The position numbers and the translations under genes are program-made. From an uncultured Muribaculaceae bacterium (GTDB lineage Bacteria > Bacteroidota > Bacteroidia > Bacteroidales > Muribaculaceae), in assembly GCA_910578365.1 (NCBI GenBank), contig CAJTRC010000014.1:1-36696 (forward strand): 36,696 bases of DNA. Direction: 5' to 3'. Shown here piece after piece: positions 24,395 through 32,489 of this stretch. The notes beneath the pieces are model-generated. The model was not told the origin of the DNA, did not search any database, and worked only from the letters and a program-made list of their open reading frames with translations. Within the stretch, counting starts at the first letter, position 1; every line of letters starts with the position of its first letter.

Positions 24395-25165
24395 ATGAAA
24401 TACGACTTGACCTTTAACGTAATAAGCAACGAGCGGCCTGCAGCCGGTTTTGCGCTGCTGCGCCTGCAGCGGGCCGACGGCGAGGCATTGCCGCAGATGC
24501 ATCCGGGCCAGTTCGTGGAGGTGGAAGTGCCTCACAGCAAGCACACCTTCCTGCGCCGCCCAATATCAGTGAACTTTGTGGAATCCGACGGCATGACCCT
24601 GTGGCTGCTTGTGCGCGAAGCCGGCGAAGGGACCGCCGCCCTGTGCGCTCTTGAGCCGGGCAGCAGTCTGCGTATGATGTTGCCATTAGGCAACGGTTTC
24701 GGAGTGGATGCCTCTCGCCGCACTCTGCTTGTAGGAGGCGGTGTGGGTATGGCTCCGCTGCTGTATCTGGCCCGACTGATGTCCGAGGCCGGCAACCGCC
24801 CCACCGTACTGCTGGGCGCACGCAGCGCCGAAATGCTGCTGCAGACCTGCGAATTTGAAAAATACGCAGATGTCCTCACCGCCACCGACGACGGCTCGGC
24901 CGGTCACCATGGCGTAGTGACCACACATCCGGCCATGGTGTCGGGTGAGTTCGATCACATCTGCTGCTGCGGTCCCGCCCCCATGATGAAAGCTGTGGCC
25001 GCAGTGGCCCGCCAACGCGGCATCGACTGCGAGGTATCGCTGGAGAACATGATGGCGTGCGGCCTCGGCGCTTGCCTGTGCTGCGTGGAAAATACAGTAA
25101 AAGGCCATGTGTGCGTATGCACCGAAGGCCCCGTGTTCAACATCAATCAACTCAACTGGCAATGA
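24395..25165 (+). CDS. pyrK: Dihydroorotate dehydrogenase B, electron-transfer subunit
   Basis: Iron-sulfur flavoprotein that passes electrons from dihydroorotate oxidation to NAD+ in the PyrD-PyrK complex. The 256-residue product has the ferredoxin-reductase FAD motif RRPISV (54-59), a nucleotide-binding GGGVGMAPLLYLA (114-126), CCGPAPMMKA, and the C-terminal [2Fe-2S] cysteines in ACGLGACLCC (Cys222, 227, 230) with the last ligand in CVCTEG (240 or 242). The start at 24395 fits the promoter; upstream codons overlap the promoter itself. It ends in an ATGA overlap with pyrD. Confidence 0.96.
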   Translation: MKYDLTFNVISNERPAAGFALLRLQRADGEALPQMHPGQFVEVEVPHSKHTFLRRPISVNFVESDGMTLWLLVREAGEGTAALCALEPGSSLRMMLPLGNGFGVDASRRTLLVGGGVGMAPLLYLARLMSEAGNRPTVLLGARSAEMLLQTCEFEKYADVLTATDDGSAGHHGVVTTHPAMVSGEFDHICCCGPAPMMKAVAAVARQRGIDCEVSLENMMACGLGACLCCVENTVKGHVCVCTEGPVFNINQLNWQ

Positions 25166-26070
25166 CTCCCGACTTATCAGTAAAACTGGGCTCGCTGGAG
25201 CTGCAGAATCCGGTGCTCACCGCCTCGGGCACCTTTGGTTACGGCGAGGAATTCGCCGACTTTGTAGACCTTGACCGCCTTGGCGGATTCATAGTCAAGG
25301 GCACCACCCTTGCCCCGCGCGAGGGCAACCCCTACCCCAGAATGGCCGAAACTCCGTCGGGCATGCTCAACGCTGTGGGCCTGCAGAACAAAGGCGTAGA
25401 CTACTTTATCGAGCACATATACCCCCGCCTGCGCGGCTATCGCTCTGAAGTGATAGTGAACGTAAGCGGAGCCTGTGTCGACGACTATGCCGAAGTATGC
25501 CGCCGCCTGGCTGACCTCGACAAAATACATGCCGTGGAAGTAAATATATCGTGCCCCAATGTAAAGCACGGCGGCATGGCATTCGGCACCACCACCGCCG
25601 GAGCCTCCGAAGTGGTTTCGGCGGTGCGCAAAGCCTGGCCACGGCACCTTATGGTAAAACTCTCGCCCAATGTCACAGACATCACCGAGATTGCCCGCGC
25701 CGCCGAGGCCTCAGGTGCCGACTCACTATCGCTCATCAACACCATGCTGGGCATGGCGGTGGATGTAGAACGTCGGCGGCCGATGCTCAGCACCGTTACC
25801 GGCGGACTCTCGGGCCCTGCCGTAAAACCTGTGGCCGTACGCATGGTATGGCAGACAGCCAAGGCTGTAAACATACCCATAGTAGGTCTGGGCGGCATAC
25901 GTACCGGCGACGACGCACTGGAATTCATAATGGCCGGCGCCACCGCCGTACAGGTAGGCACAGCCAACTTCCTCGACCCGGCCACAACCATGCGGGTAAT
26001 CGACCGGCTCAACGAATACTGCGTGCGCCATAACGTAAGCAACATCAACAGCCTGCGCGGAATCATCTGA
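25162..26070 (+). CDS. pyrD: Dihydroorotate dehydrogenase B, catalytic subunit
   Basis: FMN enzyme oxidising dihydroorotate to orotate, fourth step of pyrimidine synthesis. The 302-residue sequence is class 1B: LTASGTFGYGEEF near residue 20, the FMN and substrate contacts KGTT (Lys46), and NAVGLQNKG (70-78). The active-site base is Cys131 in VNISCPNVKHGG; class 2 enzymes have Ser. GLGGIRTGDDALEF and AVQVGTANF bind FMN phosphate. It is coupled to pyrK by an ATGA overlap, and its stop shares one base with the start of a small unknown gene. Confidence 0.97.
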   Translation: MTPDLSVKLGSLELQNPVLTASGTFGYGEEFADFVDLDRLGGFIVKGTTLAPREGNPYPRMAETPSGMLNAVGLQNKGVDYFIEHIYPRLRGYRSEVIVNVSGACVDDYAEVCRRLADLDKIHAVEVNISCPNVKHGGMAFGTTTAGASEVVSAVRKAWPRHLMVKLSPNVTDITEIARAAEASGADSLSLINTMLGMAVDVERRRPMLSTVTGGLSGPAVKPVAVRMVWQTAKAVNIPIVGLGGIRTGDDALEFIMAGATAVQVGTANFLDPATTMRVIDRLNEYCVRHNVSNINSLRGII

Positions 26071-26318
26071 TGAACAAATATCTGGCACAAACCATAATAG
26101 ACAACGGCGGGAGGCTATACCCTCTCGCCGTACTCACATTGCCCGGCGACGGCAGCCACAGCATAGAGCCATTTGTGGAGGAAACAGCTGCTACAGCATA
26201 TATCGACGGCACACTGGTCATTGGCAGCACTATTCCGGCAGGCTTCCGGCGTGTGCGCCGCTGCAGCGGATACCCCGAGGTATGGGTATGCAAAAAGGAC
26301 GATACCGCAAATTCGTAA
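26070..26318 (+). CDS. Small unknown protein coupled to pyrD
   Basis: 82-residue open frame whose ATG shares one base with the pyrD stop (TGATG), the same coupling style as real gene pairs in this window. The product is soluble and mildly basic at the C-terminus, with a Gly/Pro-rich beta-like pattern (PLAVLTLPGDG, AATAYIDGTLVIGST) and two Cys in RRCSGYPEVWVCKKD near the end. I recognise no family. The GC-rich codon use matches the neighbours and stops just before the AT-rich lrp leader, which supports a true gene. A role with PyrKD is only suggested by position. Confidence 0.65.
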   Translation: MNKYLAQTIIDNGGRLYPLAVLTLPGDGSHSIEPFVEETAATAYIDGTLVIGSTIPAGFRRVRRCSGYPEVWVCKKDDTANS

Positions 26319-26365
26319 AAAATACTAAAAATTTGTATGCGCCTCAAAAAAAACAAGAATCTATA

Positions 26366-26397
26366 GTTGGAAATTTGAATTAAAATACATACCTTTG
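26366..26397 (+). promoter_or_regulatory. Promoter of the Lrp/AsnC regulator
   Basis: GTTG at 26366-26369, 20 bases, then TACCTTTG at 26390-26397 gives a near-consensus promoter. A leader of roughly 55 AT-rich bases precedes the ATG at 26458; autoregulation is common in this family, but no operator can be defined here. Confidence 0.7.
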
Positions 26398-26457
26398 TTC
26401 CCAAAGCATTTTCAAACTACCAACTATTCATCAACATTAATTATTAAGAATATTAAT

Positions 26458-26913
26458 ATGAGCCGCCACAATTTTGACGAACTCGACCTTCGGATCCTGT
26501 CCGACCTGTCGCAGAACGCCCGTAAGGCCTACCTTGAAATCGCCCGTGAAAGCGGAGTATCCGGTGCCGCAGTACACCAGCGGGTACAGCGCCTGATTGC
26601 CAATGGTGTCATCAAAGGATCTCAATGCCTTGTTGACCCGTCCGCTGTAGGATACGATACCTGTGCATACGTTGGTTTCTTCCTGCGCGACCCCTCGCAG
26701 TTCAATCACGTAATTGAGGAGCTGCAAAAAATCCCCGAAGTGGTGGAGTGCCACTTCACCACCGGTCAGTACGACATTTTTGTAAAAGTCGTAGCGCACA
26801 ACAATGACCACCTTCTGCACATACTCCAGAACCAGATTCAGGCTCTCGGTCTGGCACGCACCGAAACTCTCATATCGTTCAAGGAAGTCTTCAAGCGCCA
26901 GGTGCCAATATGA
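26458..26913 (+). CDS. Lrp/AsnC family transcriptional regulator
   Basis: 151-residue DNA-binding regulator. An N-terminal winged helix-turn-helix (LDLRILSDLSQNARKAYLEIARESGVSGAAVHQRVQRL, about 8-46) is followed by the RAM/AsnC ligand-binding domain (SAVGYDTCAYVGFFLRD to the end, with the FTTGQYDIFVKVVAHN stretch). Typical family length is 150-165. Family members sense amino acids and form octamers; the ligand here is unknown. It has its own promoter and is followed by a strong inverted repeat. Confidence 0.93.
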   Translation: MSRHNFDELDLRILSDLSQNARKAYLEIARESGVSGAAVHQRVQRLIANGVIKGSQCLVDPSAVGYDTCAYVGFFLRDPSQFNHVIEELQKIPEVVECHFTTGQYDIFVKVVAHNNDHLLHILQNQIQALGLARTETLISFKEVFKRQVPI

Positions 26914-26939
26914 TTTCAGCCGAAGAACTCAAAAAGCAT

Positions 26940-26978
26940 ACAAAGCGCCGCCGGACATTGTTCCCGACGGCGCTTTGT
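26940..26978. terminator. Strong inverted repeat after the Lrp gene
   Basis: An 11-bp perfect stem, ACAAAGCGCCG (26940-26950) with CGGCGCTTTGT (26968-26978), can be extended by CGG/CCG inside the loop. It follows the Lrp stop by 26 bases. The plus-strand side lacks a T-run, but an A-run at 26931-26935 would be a T-run on the opposite strand. It is most likely a terminator separating lrp from the next operon. Confidence 0.55.
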
Positions 26979-27020
26979 GGCTACGGGCTCTTGGTGCAAG
27001 GCCATATTTTAATATATTAA

Positions 27021-27052
27021 TTTGGCTGTGAACCAAAAGTTGAGTAATTTTG
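27021..27052 (+). promoter_or_regulatory. Promoter of the 8-kb operon starting at 27075
   Basis: TTTG at 27021-27024, 20 bases, then TAATTTTG at 27045-27052: a perfect match to the Bacteroidota promoter, 22 bases before the first ATG. I see no other promoter before 35145, so it may drive seven genes. Confidence 0.8.
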
Positions 27053-27074
27053 TATCATTAAAAAAACGTACAGA

Positions 27075-27818
27075 ATGTTCGACTTCCTATTCAAGAAAAA
27101 AGAACCACGCAAACTCTGGTTCAACACCGATATACACTGCCATATTGTGCCCGGAATCGACGACGGATCGCCCGATGCCGCCACGTCGGCCGACCTTGTG
27201 GAGCGCATGCAGAGCTGGGGCATCGAGCGCATCATTGCCAGTCCGCATGTAACTCAGGACACGTTTGAAAACAATCCGCAGACCATAGCTCCGGCTATAG
27301 AAAAGCTGCAACAGGAACTTGCCCGACGCGGCAACGGCATAAAGGTGACGAACTCTGCCGAATACCGTATCGACGAACTTTTCACCAAGCAGCTCGAAGA
27401 GGACGTGATTATGCCATATCCGGGCAACTATATACTCATTGAAAATTCGTTCATGCAGGAGCCCTGGAATCTCGACCAGCTTATTTTCGACCTGCAGGTC
27501 AAAGGCTACAGACCTGTAATGGCCCACCCCGAGCGATTCAGCTACTACTACGAGAAGCGCAACCGCTACAAGGCCCTACACGACGCCGGAGCACTGTTTC
27601 AGATAAACGTGCTGAGTCTGAGCGGATACTACGGCAAAGCTGAAAAACAGGTGGCTGAATGGCTTATCGACAACAATATGGTGGACTTCAACGGCACCGA
27701 CCTGCACAATCACCGGCATGCCGACTCTATCGAGGCCTACCTGATGAGCAAAGACGCCTCCCGACACGCCGACAAACTTGTCGGCCGTGTTCTCAACAAC
27801 ACCCTTTTCAACCTCTGA
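27075..27818 (+). CDS. CpsB/YwqE-type PHP-domain tyrosine-protein phosphatase
   Basis: 247-residue metal-dependent phosphatase of the PHP fold that in other bacteria dephosphorylates the tyrosine kinase controlling capsule or exopolysaccharide export. Metal ligands are visible throughout: DIHCHIVPGIDDGS (His21, His23, Asp), ASPHVT, NSAEYRID (Glu), MAHPERF and GTDLHNHRH. All are present, so it should be active. No polysaccharide kinase, Wzx, Wzy or Wza genes lie nearby; a glycosyltransferase sits four genes downstream in the same operon. Its natural target here is therefore open. Confidence 0.9.
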   Translation: MFDFLFKKKEPRKLWFNTDIHCHIVPGIDDGSPDAATSADLVERMQSWGIERIIASPHVTQDTFENNPQTIAPAIEKLQQELARRGNGIKVTNSAEYRIDELFTKQLEEDVIMPYPGNYILIENSFMQEPWNLDQLIFDLQVKGYRPVMAHPERFSYYYEKRNRYKALHDAGALFQINVLSLSGYYGKAEKQVAEWLIDNNMVDFNGTDLHNHRHADSIEAYLMSKDASRHADKLVGRVLNNTLFNL

Positions 27819-27849
27819 CTTTTCAGCAATCGACATAACACTTCTGCAA

Positions 27850-28023
27850 TTGATACCATCCGACCCAATCATTCTACTGAGTTTCATAAATACCCGCCTG
27901 CGCGACCAATACAGCAGCCTCGATGACCTCTGCGACGACCTCGACATTGACCGCACTGAGATTGAGGACAAACTGCGCCTGGCGGGCTTCGAATATAACC
28001 CGGACCAAAACCAGTTCCGCTGA
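27850..28023 (+). CDS. DUF4250 protein with probable TTG start
   Basis: 57-residue protein matching DUF4250: IPSDPIILLSFINTRLRDQY near the start, followed by SLDDLCDDLDIDR and a terminal NPDQNQFR. The family usually starts right at this PSDP segment. The reading frame has no ATG; the TTG at 27850 gives exactly the family length, while a GTG at 27787 or TTG at 27778 would add 21-24 residues that look like out-of-frame phosphatase sequence. Function is unknown; the helical fold suggests a small nucleic-acid or protein binder, but that is a guess. Its stop shares a base with the helicase ATG (TGATG), so it may couple their translation. Confidence 0.75.
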   Translation: MIPSDPIILLSFINTRLRDQYSSLDDLCDDLDIDRTEIEDKLRLAGFEYNPDQNQFR

Positions 28024-30326
28024 TGGAAGACTACCTGAGCAAGCTCAACGAGCCGCAACGGCAGGCCGTGACATGGCTCGACGGCCCTGAACTTGTAATA
28101 GCCGGTGCCGGGTCGGGCAAAACAAGAGTACTGACCTACAAGATAGTACACTTGCTGGCCCACGGCTACGAGCCCTGGCGCATAATGGCCCTGACATTCA
28201 CCAATAAGGCCGCACGCGAGATGCGCGAGCGTATCGAACAGCTTGCCGGACCCGAAATCGCCGGCAAACTGTGGATGGGTACATTCCACTCCATCTTTGC
28301 CCGGATTCTGCGCGTTAACGCCGACAGAATCGGCTACCGCAGCGACTACACCATATACGACGGCGCCGACTCCAAGTCGCTTGTAAAGATGATTATCAAG
28401 GACATGAACCTCGATGAGAAACTCTACAAGCCCGCAGCCGTGCTCAGCTCCATATCCATGGCCAAAAACGCCCTTATCTCGCCTGAAGCATACATAGCCG
28501 ACCGCGACATTATGGAGGCCGACCGGCGTGCGCGGCGTTCTGAAACAGCGGCAATATACCGCCACTACCGCGACCGCTGCCACGTGAACAACGCCATGGA
28601 CTTCGATGACCTGCTGTACAATACCAATGTGCTTCTGCGCGACAACCCCGACATACTCCGCCACTATCAGGAATACTTCCGCTACATACTTGTGGACGAG
28701 TATCAGGACACCAACTTCGCCCAGCACCTGATTGTGTCGCAACTGTGCTCGGCCACCGAGAATCTGTGTGTGGTAGGCGACGATGCCCAGAGCATATACT
28801 CCTTCCGCGGTGCCAACATACGCAACATTCTGAACCTCAAGCAAGCCTATCCGCGTCTGAGCATATTCAAACTCGAACAGAACTACCGCTCGACCCGGAA
28901 TATTATCAACGCCGCTAACTCGCTAATAGCCAAGAACTCCTTGCAAATACCCAAAGAGGTATTCTCGGAAAACGCCGCAGGCGACCGTGTGGAGGTGGTA
29001 AAATGCTACAGCGATCTGGAGGAGGCCACTCTCGTGGCCAGCCGCATATCGCAGGTGAAAATGGCCTCGCACGACAGCTACGAGGAGTTCGCCGTGCTAT
29101 ACCGCACCAACGCTCAGAGCCGCGTGCTGGAGGAAGCCCTGCGGCGCCGAAATATTCCATACCGCATTTATGGCGGTCTGGCCTTTTATCAGCGCAAGGA
29201 AATCAAGGATGCCGTAGCATACTTCCGTCTGGCAGTGAACCCGGACGACGACGAGGCCCTCAAACGCGTAATCAACACTCCCGCCCGTGGCATAGGCGAA
29301 ACAACGCTTAAAAAACTCGTTTCCGCCGCAATACAGCACCGCGTAAGCATCTGGCAGGTACTTGCCGAACCTCTGCGCTATCCGGTGGACGTAAACAAAG
29401 GCACTCGACTGAAACTCGAGGGTTTCATTACGCTCGTAAAACGCTTTATAGAGGAAAACCATCGCGGAGTCGACGCCGACTTTCTGGCCCGCATGATTAT
29501 AGCCGACACACGCCTTATGGCTATGCTGGTGAGCGACACCACTCCTGAAAGCATATCGAAGCGCGAGAACCTGGAGGAACTGCTGCGGGCAGCAGCCGAG
29601 TTCGTAAGCGACCGCATGGAACAGGAAGGAGCCGAAGCCGACACAAGCATGCAGCGCTTCCTTACCGAAGTGTCGCTGGCCACCGACCAGGACATGAAAG
29701 ACGCCGCAGACGGCGAAAGCCAACGCATTACCCTTATGACCATTCACGCGGCCAAGGGACTGGAATTCAGCAATGTGTTTATTGTCGGAGTGGAAGAGGA
29801 ACTGCTGCCATCGGCCATGAGCATGAGCAGCGCCGCCGAAATCGAGGAGGAGCGACGGTTGCTGTATGTGGCCCTTACCCGCGCCAAGAACTTCTGCATG
29901 ATGACTTACGCGGCATCGCGATACATCAACGGCCAGACCAAGACCTGCAGCCCCTCGCGCTTCCTCAACGACATCGACTCGCGCCTGCTCAACTTCCGCA
30001 GCGGCTCGGCCATATCCAGGCCACCAGAACTCGAAAGTTTCCGACAGTCGTACCACCCCTATTCCGGGGCGAAGGCATACTCGCCTCCTCAATCCACGGA
30101 TAGCTTACCCCAAAAACAAGCCTCCGCTACATCGCCGGCGACAGCAGGCGTACACGTATCGGGCGAACTCAGCCCGGGCATGCGTGTAGCCCACTTCAAA
30201 TTCGGCGAAGGTACGATAATATCTGTCGACACCTCACAGCCCGACCATCGAATTACAGTACAGTTCGACAACGCCGGCCGCCGAGTGCTGCTGCTGAAAT
30301 TTGCCAAATTCGAAATCATATCATAG
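28023..30326 (+). CDS. UvrD/PcrA-type superfamily 1 DNA helicase
   Basis: 767-residue 3'-5' helicase of repair and replication-fork processing. Motifs in order: Q-motif LNEPQRQAV, Walker A GAGSGKTR (28-35), motif Ia LTFTNKAAREMRERI, motif II VDEYQDTN (about 224), motif III GDDAQSIYSFRGA, motif IV LEQNYRST, motif V TIHAAKGLEF and motif VI YVALTRAK. The C-terminus, after a low-complexity linker (about 660-710), has a PcrA-type Tudor-like domain (SPGMRVAHFKFGEGTIISVD) known to contact RNA polymerase in relatives. Coupled to the DUF4250 gene by TGATG. PcrA and UvrD are hard to tell apart; the C-terminal domain is of the type both share. Confidence 0.96.
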   Translation: MEDYLSKLNEPQRQAVTWLDGPELVIAGAGSGKTRVLTYKIVHLLAHGYEPWRIMALTFTNKAAREMRERIEQLAGPEIAGKLWMGTFHSIFARILRVNADRIGYRSDYTIYDGADSKSLVKMIIKDMNLDEKLYKPAAVLSSISMAKNALISPEAYIADRDIMEADRRARRSETAAIYRHYRDRCHVNNAMDFDDLLYNTNVLLRDNPDILRHYQEYFRYILVDEYQDTNFAQHLIVSQLCSATENLCVVGDDAQSIYSFRGANIRNILNLKQAYPRLSIFKLEQNYRSTRNIINAANSLIAKNSLQIPKEVFSENAAGDRVEVVKCYSDLEEATLVASRISQVKMASHDSYEEFAVLYRTNAQSRVLEEALRRRNIPYRIYGGLAFYQRKEIKDAVAYFRLAVNPDDDEALKRVINTPARGIGETTLKKLVSAAIQHRVSIWQVLAEPLRYPVDVNKGTRLKLEGFITLVKRFIEENHRGVDADFLARMIIADTRLMAMLVSDTTPESISKRENLEELLRAAAEFVSDRMEQEGAEADTSMQRFLTEVSLATDQDMKDAADGESQRITLMTIHAAKGLEFSNVFIVGVEEELLPSAMSMSSAAEIEEERRLLYVALTRAKNFCMMTYAASRYINGQTKTCSPSRFLNDIDSRLLNFRSGSAISRPPELESFRQSYHPYSGAKAYSPPQSTDSLPQKQASATSPATAGVHVSGELSPGMRVAHFKFGEGTIISVDTSQPDHRITVQFDNAGRRVLLLKFAKFEIIS

Positions 30327-30336
30327 CCCCTCCATA

Positions 30337-31491
30337 ATGACTCTCAACGACATACCCACCCCGTTCTACGTAGTCTACGAGAACCGTCTGCGCCGCAACC
30401 TCGAACTTATCAGCGAGGTGAGCCGCCGCAGCGGCGCCCATATTATCATGGCCTTCAAGGCCAATGCCCTGTGGCGCAGTTTCCACATAGTGAAGGAATA
30501 CTGCACAGCCTCCACCGCCAGTTCGCTCAACGAGCTGAGGCTTGGCCGAGAATTTCTGGGCGGCGACGTACACAGCTACTGTCCGGCCTATACCGACGCC
30601 ACCATAGGCGAGTTTCTGGACTGCAGCAGCCACGTGACCTTCAACTCGCTGAACCAGTTCGAGCGCTTCAAAGACCGCGTGACTCGGTATAATGCCGAAA
30701 GCGGACGCCACGTGTCGGCAGGCCTGCGGGTGAATCCGCGCTGTTCGGTGATAGAAACCGACATGTATAACCCGGCCTTGCCCGGCTCACGCTTCGGAGT
30801 CGACGCCGAGGCGCTCAGGCAACTGCCCGAGGGCCTCGAAGGGCTGCATTTTCACGCTCTGTGCGAATCATCAAGCTATGACCTCGAAAAGGTACTCCGG
30901 GCCTTTGAAGAAGGCTTCGGTCACCTGCTGCCCGGGCTCAAATGGGTAAACATGGGCGGCGGACACCTTATGACACGAGAGGGCTATGACACCGAACACC
31001 TCATTCAGTTACTGCTGGACTTCCGCCGCCGCCACCCCAACCTGCAGGTGATACTGGAGCCGGGCAGCGCGTTCACCTGGCGCACCGGCGACCTGATAAC
31101 CTCGGTGGTGGACCTGGTGGAGAACGACGGCATAAAGACGGCCATAGTCGACGTGTCGTTCGCCTGCCACATGCCCGACACCCTGGAGATGCCTTACAAG
31201 CCCGCTATCAGCGAAAGTGTGGAGCCTGCTCCGCAGCTACCCTCATACCGTCTGGGCGGCAACAGCTGCCTCAGCGGCGACTTTATGGGCGACTGGAGTT
31301 TCGCCGAGCCGCTGCAACGCGGACAGCGCCTGACTCTGGAGGACATGAACCACTACACTACCGTAAAGACCACCATGTTCAACGGTATCGACCATCCGGC
31401 CATAGTTCTGGCCGAGAGCGACACCCCCGGTGCGCCCTGCCGCTATCTGCGCCAATATACATACGACGACTATAAATCACGCATGTGCTGA
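30337..31491 (+). CDS. nspC: Carboxynorspermidine/carboxyspermidine decarboxylase
   Basis: PLP-dependent decarboxylase making spermidine or norspermidine from the carboxylated precursor, the alternative polyamine route common in Bacteroidota. The 384-residue product has the PLP lysine in IIMAFKANALWR (Lys41), LHFHALCESSSYDLE, WVNMGGGHLMTREGYD (phosphate loop), ILEPGSAFTW, and the second-subunit active-site GGNSCLSGDFMGDW (Cys and Asp). The start at 30337, ten bases after the helicase stop, gives the expected N-terminus (PTPFYVVYENRLRRNL). The partner carboxyspermidine dehydrogenase is not in the window. Confidence 0.95.
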   Translation: MTLNDIPTPFYVVYENRLRRNLELISEVSRRSGAHIIMAFKANALWRSFHIVKEYCTASTASSLNELRLGREFLGGDVHSYCPAYTDATIGEFLDCSSHVTFNSLNQFERFKDRVTRYNAESGRHVSAGLRVNPRCSVIETDMYNPALPGSRFGVDAEALRQLPEGLEGLHFHALCESSSYDLEKVLRAFEEGFGHLLPGLKWVNMGGGHLMTREGYDTEHLIQLLLDFRRRHPNLQVILEPGSAFTWRTGDLITSVVDLVENDGIKTAIVDVSFACHMPDTLEMPYKPAISESVEPAPQLPSYRLGGNSCLSGDFMGDWSFAEPLQRGQRLTLEDMNHYTTVKTTMFNGIDHPAIVLAESDTPGAPCRYLRQYTYDDYKSRMC

Positions 31492-32489
31492 TGAAATTCT
31501 CCGTAATCATACCTGTTTACAACCGTATCGACGAGGTAGTCGAACTGCTCCGGAGCCTGCAGCTGCAGACAGCACGCAACTTCGAAGTGATACTGGTGGA
31601 AGACGGCTCCACCGAGCCATGCCGCGCGCAGGCCGAAGCAGCGGCGGCAGCAGGCCTCGAAGTAAAATACTTCTACAAGGAAAACGAAGGACGCTCCATT
31701 GCCCGCAACTACGGTATGGAACGCGCCACAGGCGACTACTTTGTGTTCTTCGACTCCGACTGCGTGATTCCGGCCACATACTTCGCCACCCTCGAACATG
31801 CGCTGACCGACAATCCCCTCGACTGCTTCGGAGGCCCCGATGCGGCCCACGAATCGTTCTCCGACACACAGAAGGCCATCAACTACTCCATGACCTCCTT
31901 CCTTACCACAGGCGGCATTCGCGGTGGCAAGGTACAACTGGAGAAATTCACCCCGCGCACCTTCAACATGGGCTTCTCGCGCAAGGTCTACCATGCTGTA
32001 GGCGGTTTCCGCGAGATGTTCTCCGAGGATATCGACATGAGCAAGCGCATACTCAGGCAAGGCTTCTCGATAGGTCTGCTGCGCCAGGTGCCGGTGTGGC
32101 ACAAACGCAGGGTCGACTTCCGTAAGTTCTTCCGACAGGTATATGTGTTCGGCATGTCGCGCATCACCCTGAAACTGCTGTACCCCGACTCGCTCAAGGC
32201 TGTACATACCCTGCCGGCAATGTTCGTGCTGGGCAGCCTGCTGCTGATACTGCTGGCCATATTCGTATCGCCATGGTGGCTTCTGCCCCTGGGCGTGTAC
32301 TTCCTGGCTATATTCACAGGCGCACTACTGAGTACAGGCAACCTTAAAATCGCCCTGATGGCAGTGCCCGCTGCGCTGATACAGTTGGGTGGCTACGGAC
32401 TTGGATTCATCAAGGCTTTTACCCATAAAATAATACTCCGCCGTGGCCGTAACCTGGCTGAGGAAGTTGAAATACGAAAAGGAAGATGA
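31491..32489 (+). CDS. Family 2 glycosyltransferase with C-terminal membrane helices
   Basis: 332-residue inverting glycosyltransferase. GT-A fold: KFSVIIPVYNRIDEVVELLRS at the N-terminus, VEDGSTE, RNYGMERATGDYFVFFDSDC (DxD metal site) and SEDIDMSKRIL (the ED acceptor motif). Two or three hydrophobic segments near the C-terminus (about 235-310) anchor it in the membrane. The ATG shares a base with the nspC stop (TGATG). It likely transfers a sugar to a lipid-linked acceptor at the inner face of the membrane; the sugar and acceptor are unknown. The CpsB-type phosphatase in the same operon hints at surface polysaccharide. Confidence 0.9.
   Translation: MKFSVIIPVYNRIDEVVELLRSLQLQTARNFEVILVEDGSTEPCRAQAEAAAAAGLEVKYFYKENEGRSIARNYGMERATGDYFVFFDSDCVIPATYFATLEHALTDNPLDCFGGPDAAHESFSDTQKAINYSMTSFLTTGGIRGGKVQLEKFTPRTFNMGFSRKVYHAVGGFREMFSEDIDMSKRILRQGFSIGLLRQVPVWHKRRVDFRKFFRQVYVFGMSRITLKLLYPDSLKAVHTLPAMFVLGSLLLILLAIFVSPWWLLPLGVYFLAIFTGALLSTGNLKIALMAVPAALIQLGGYGLGFIKAFTHKIILRRGRNLAEEVEIRKGR

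Noticed and set aside
27576..28844. 422-codon minus-strand frame across the phosphatase, DUF4250 and helicase genes
   Set aside because: It spans three well-supported plus-strand genes and shows the same shadow composition.
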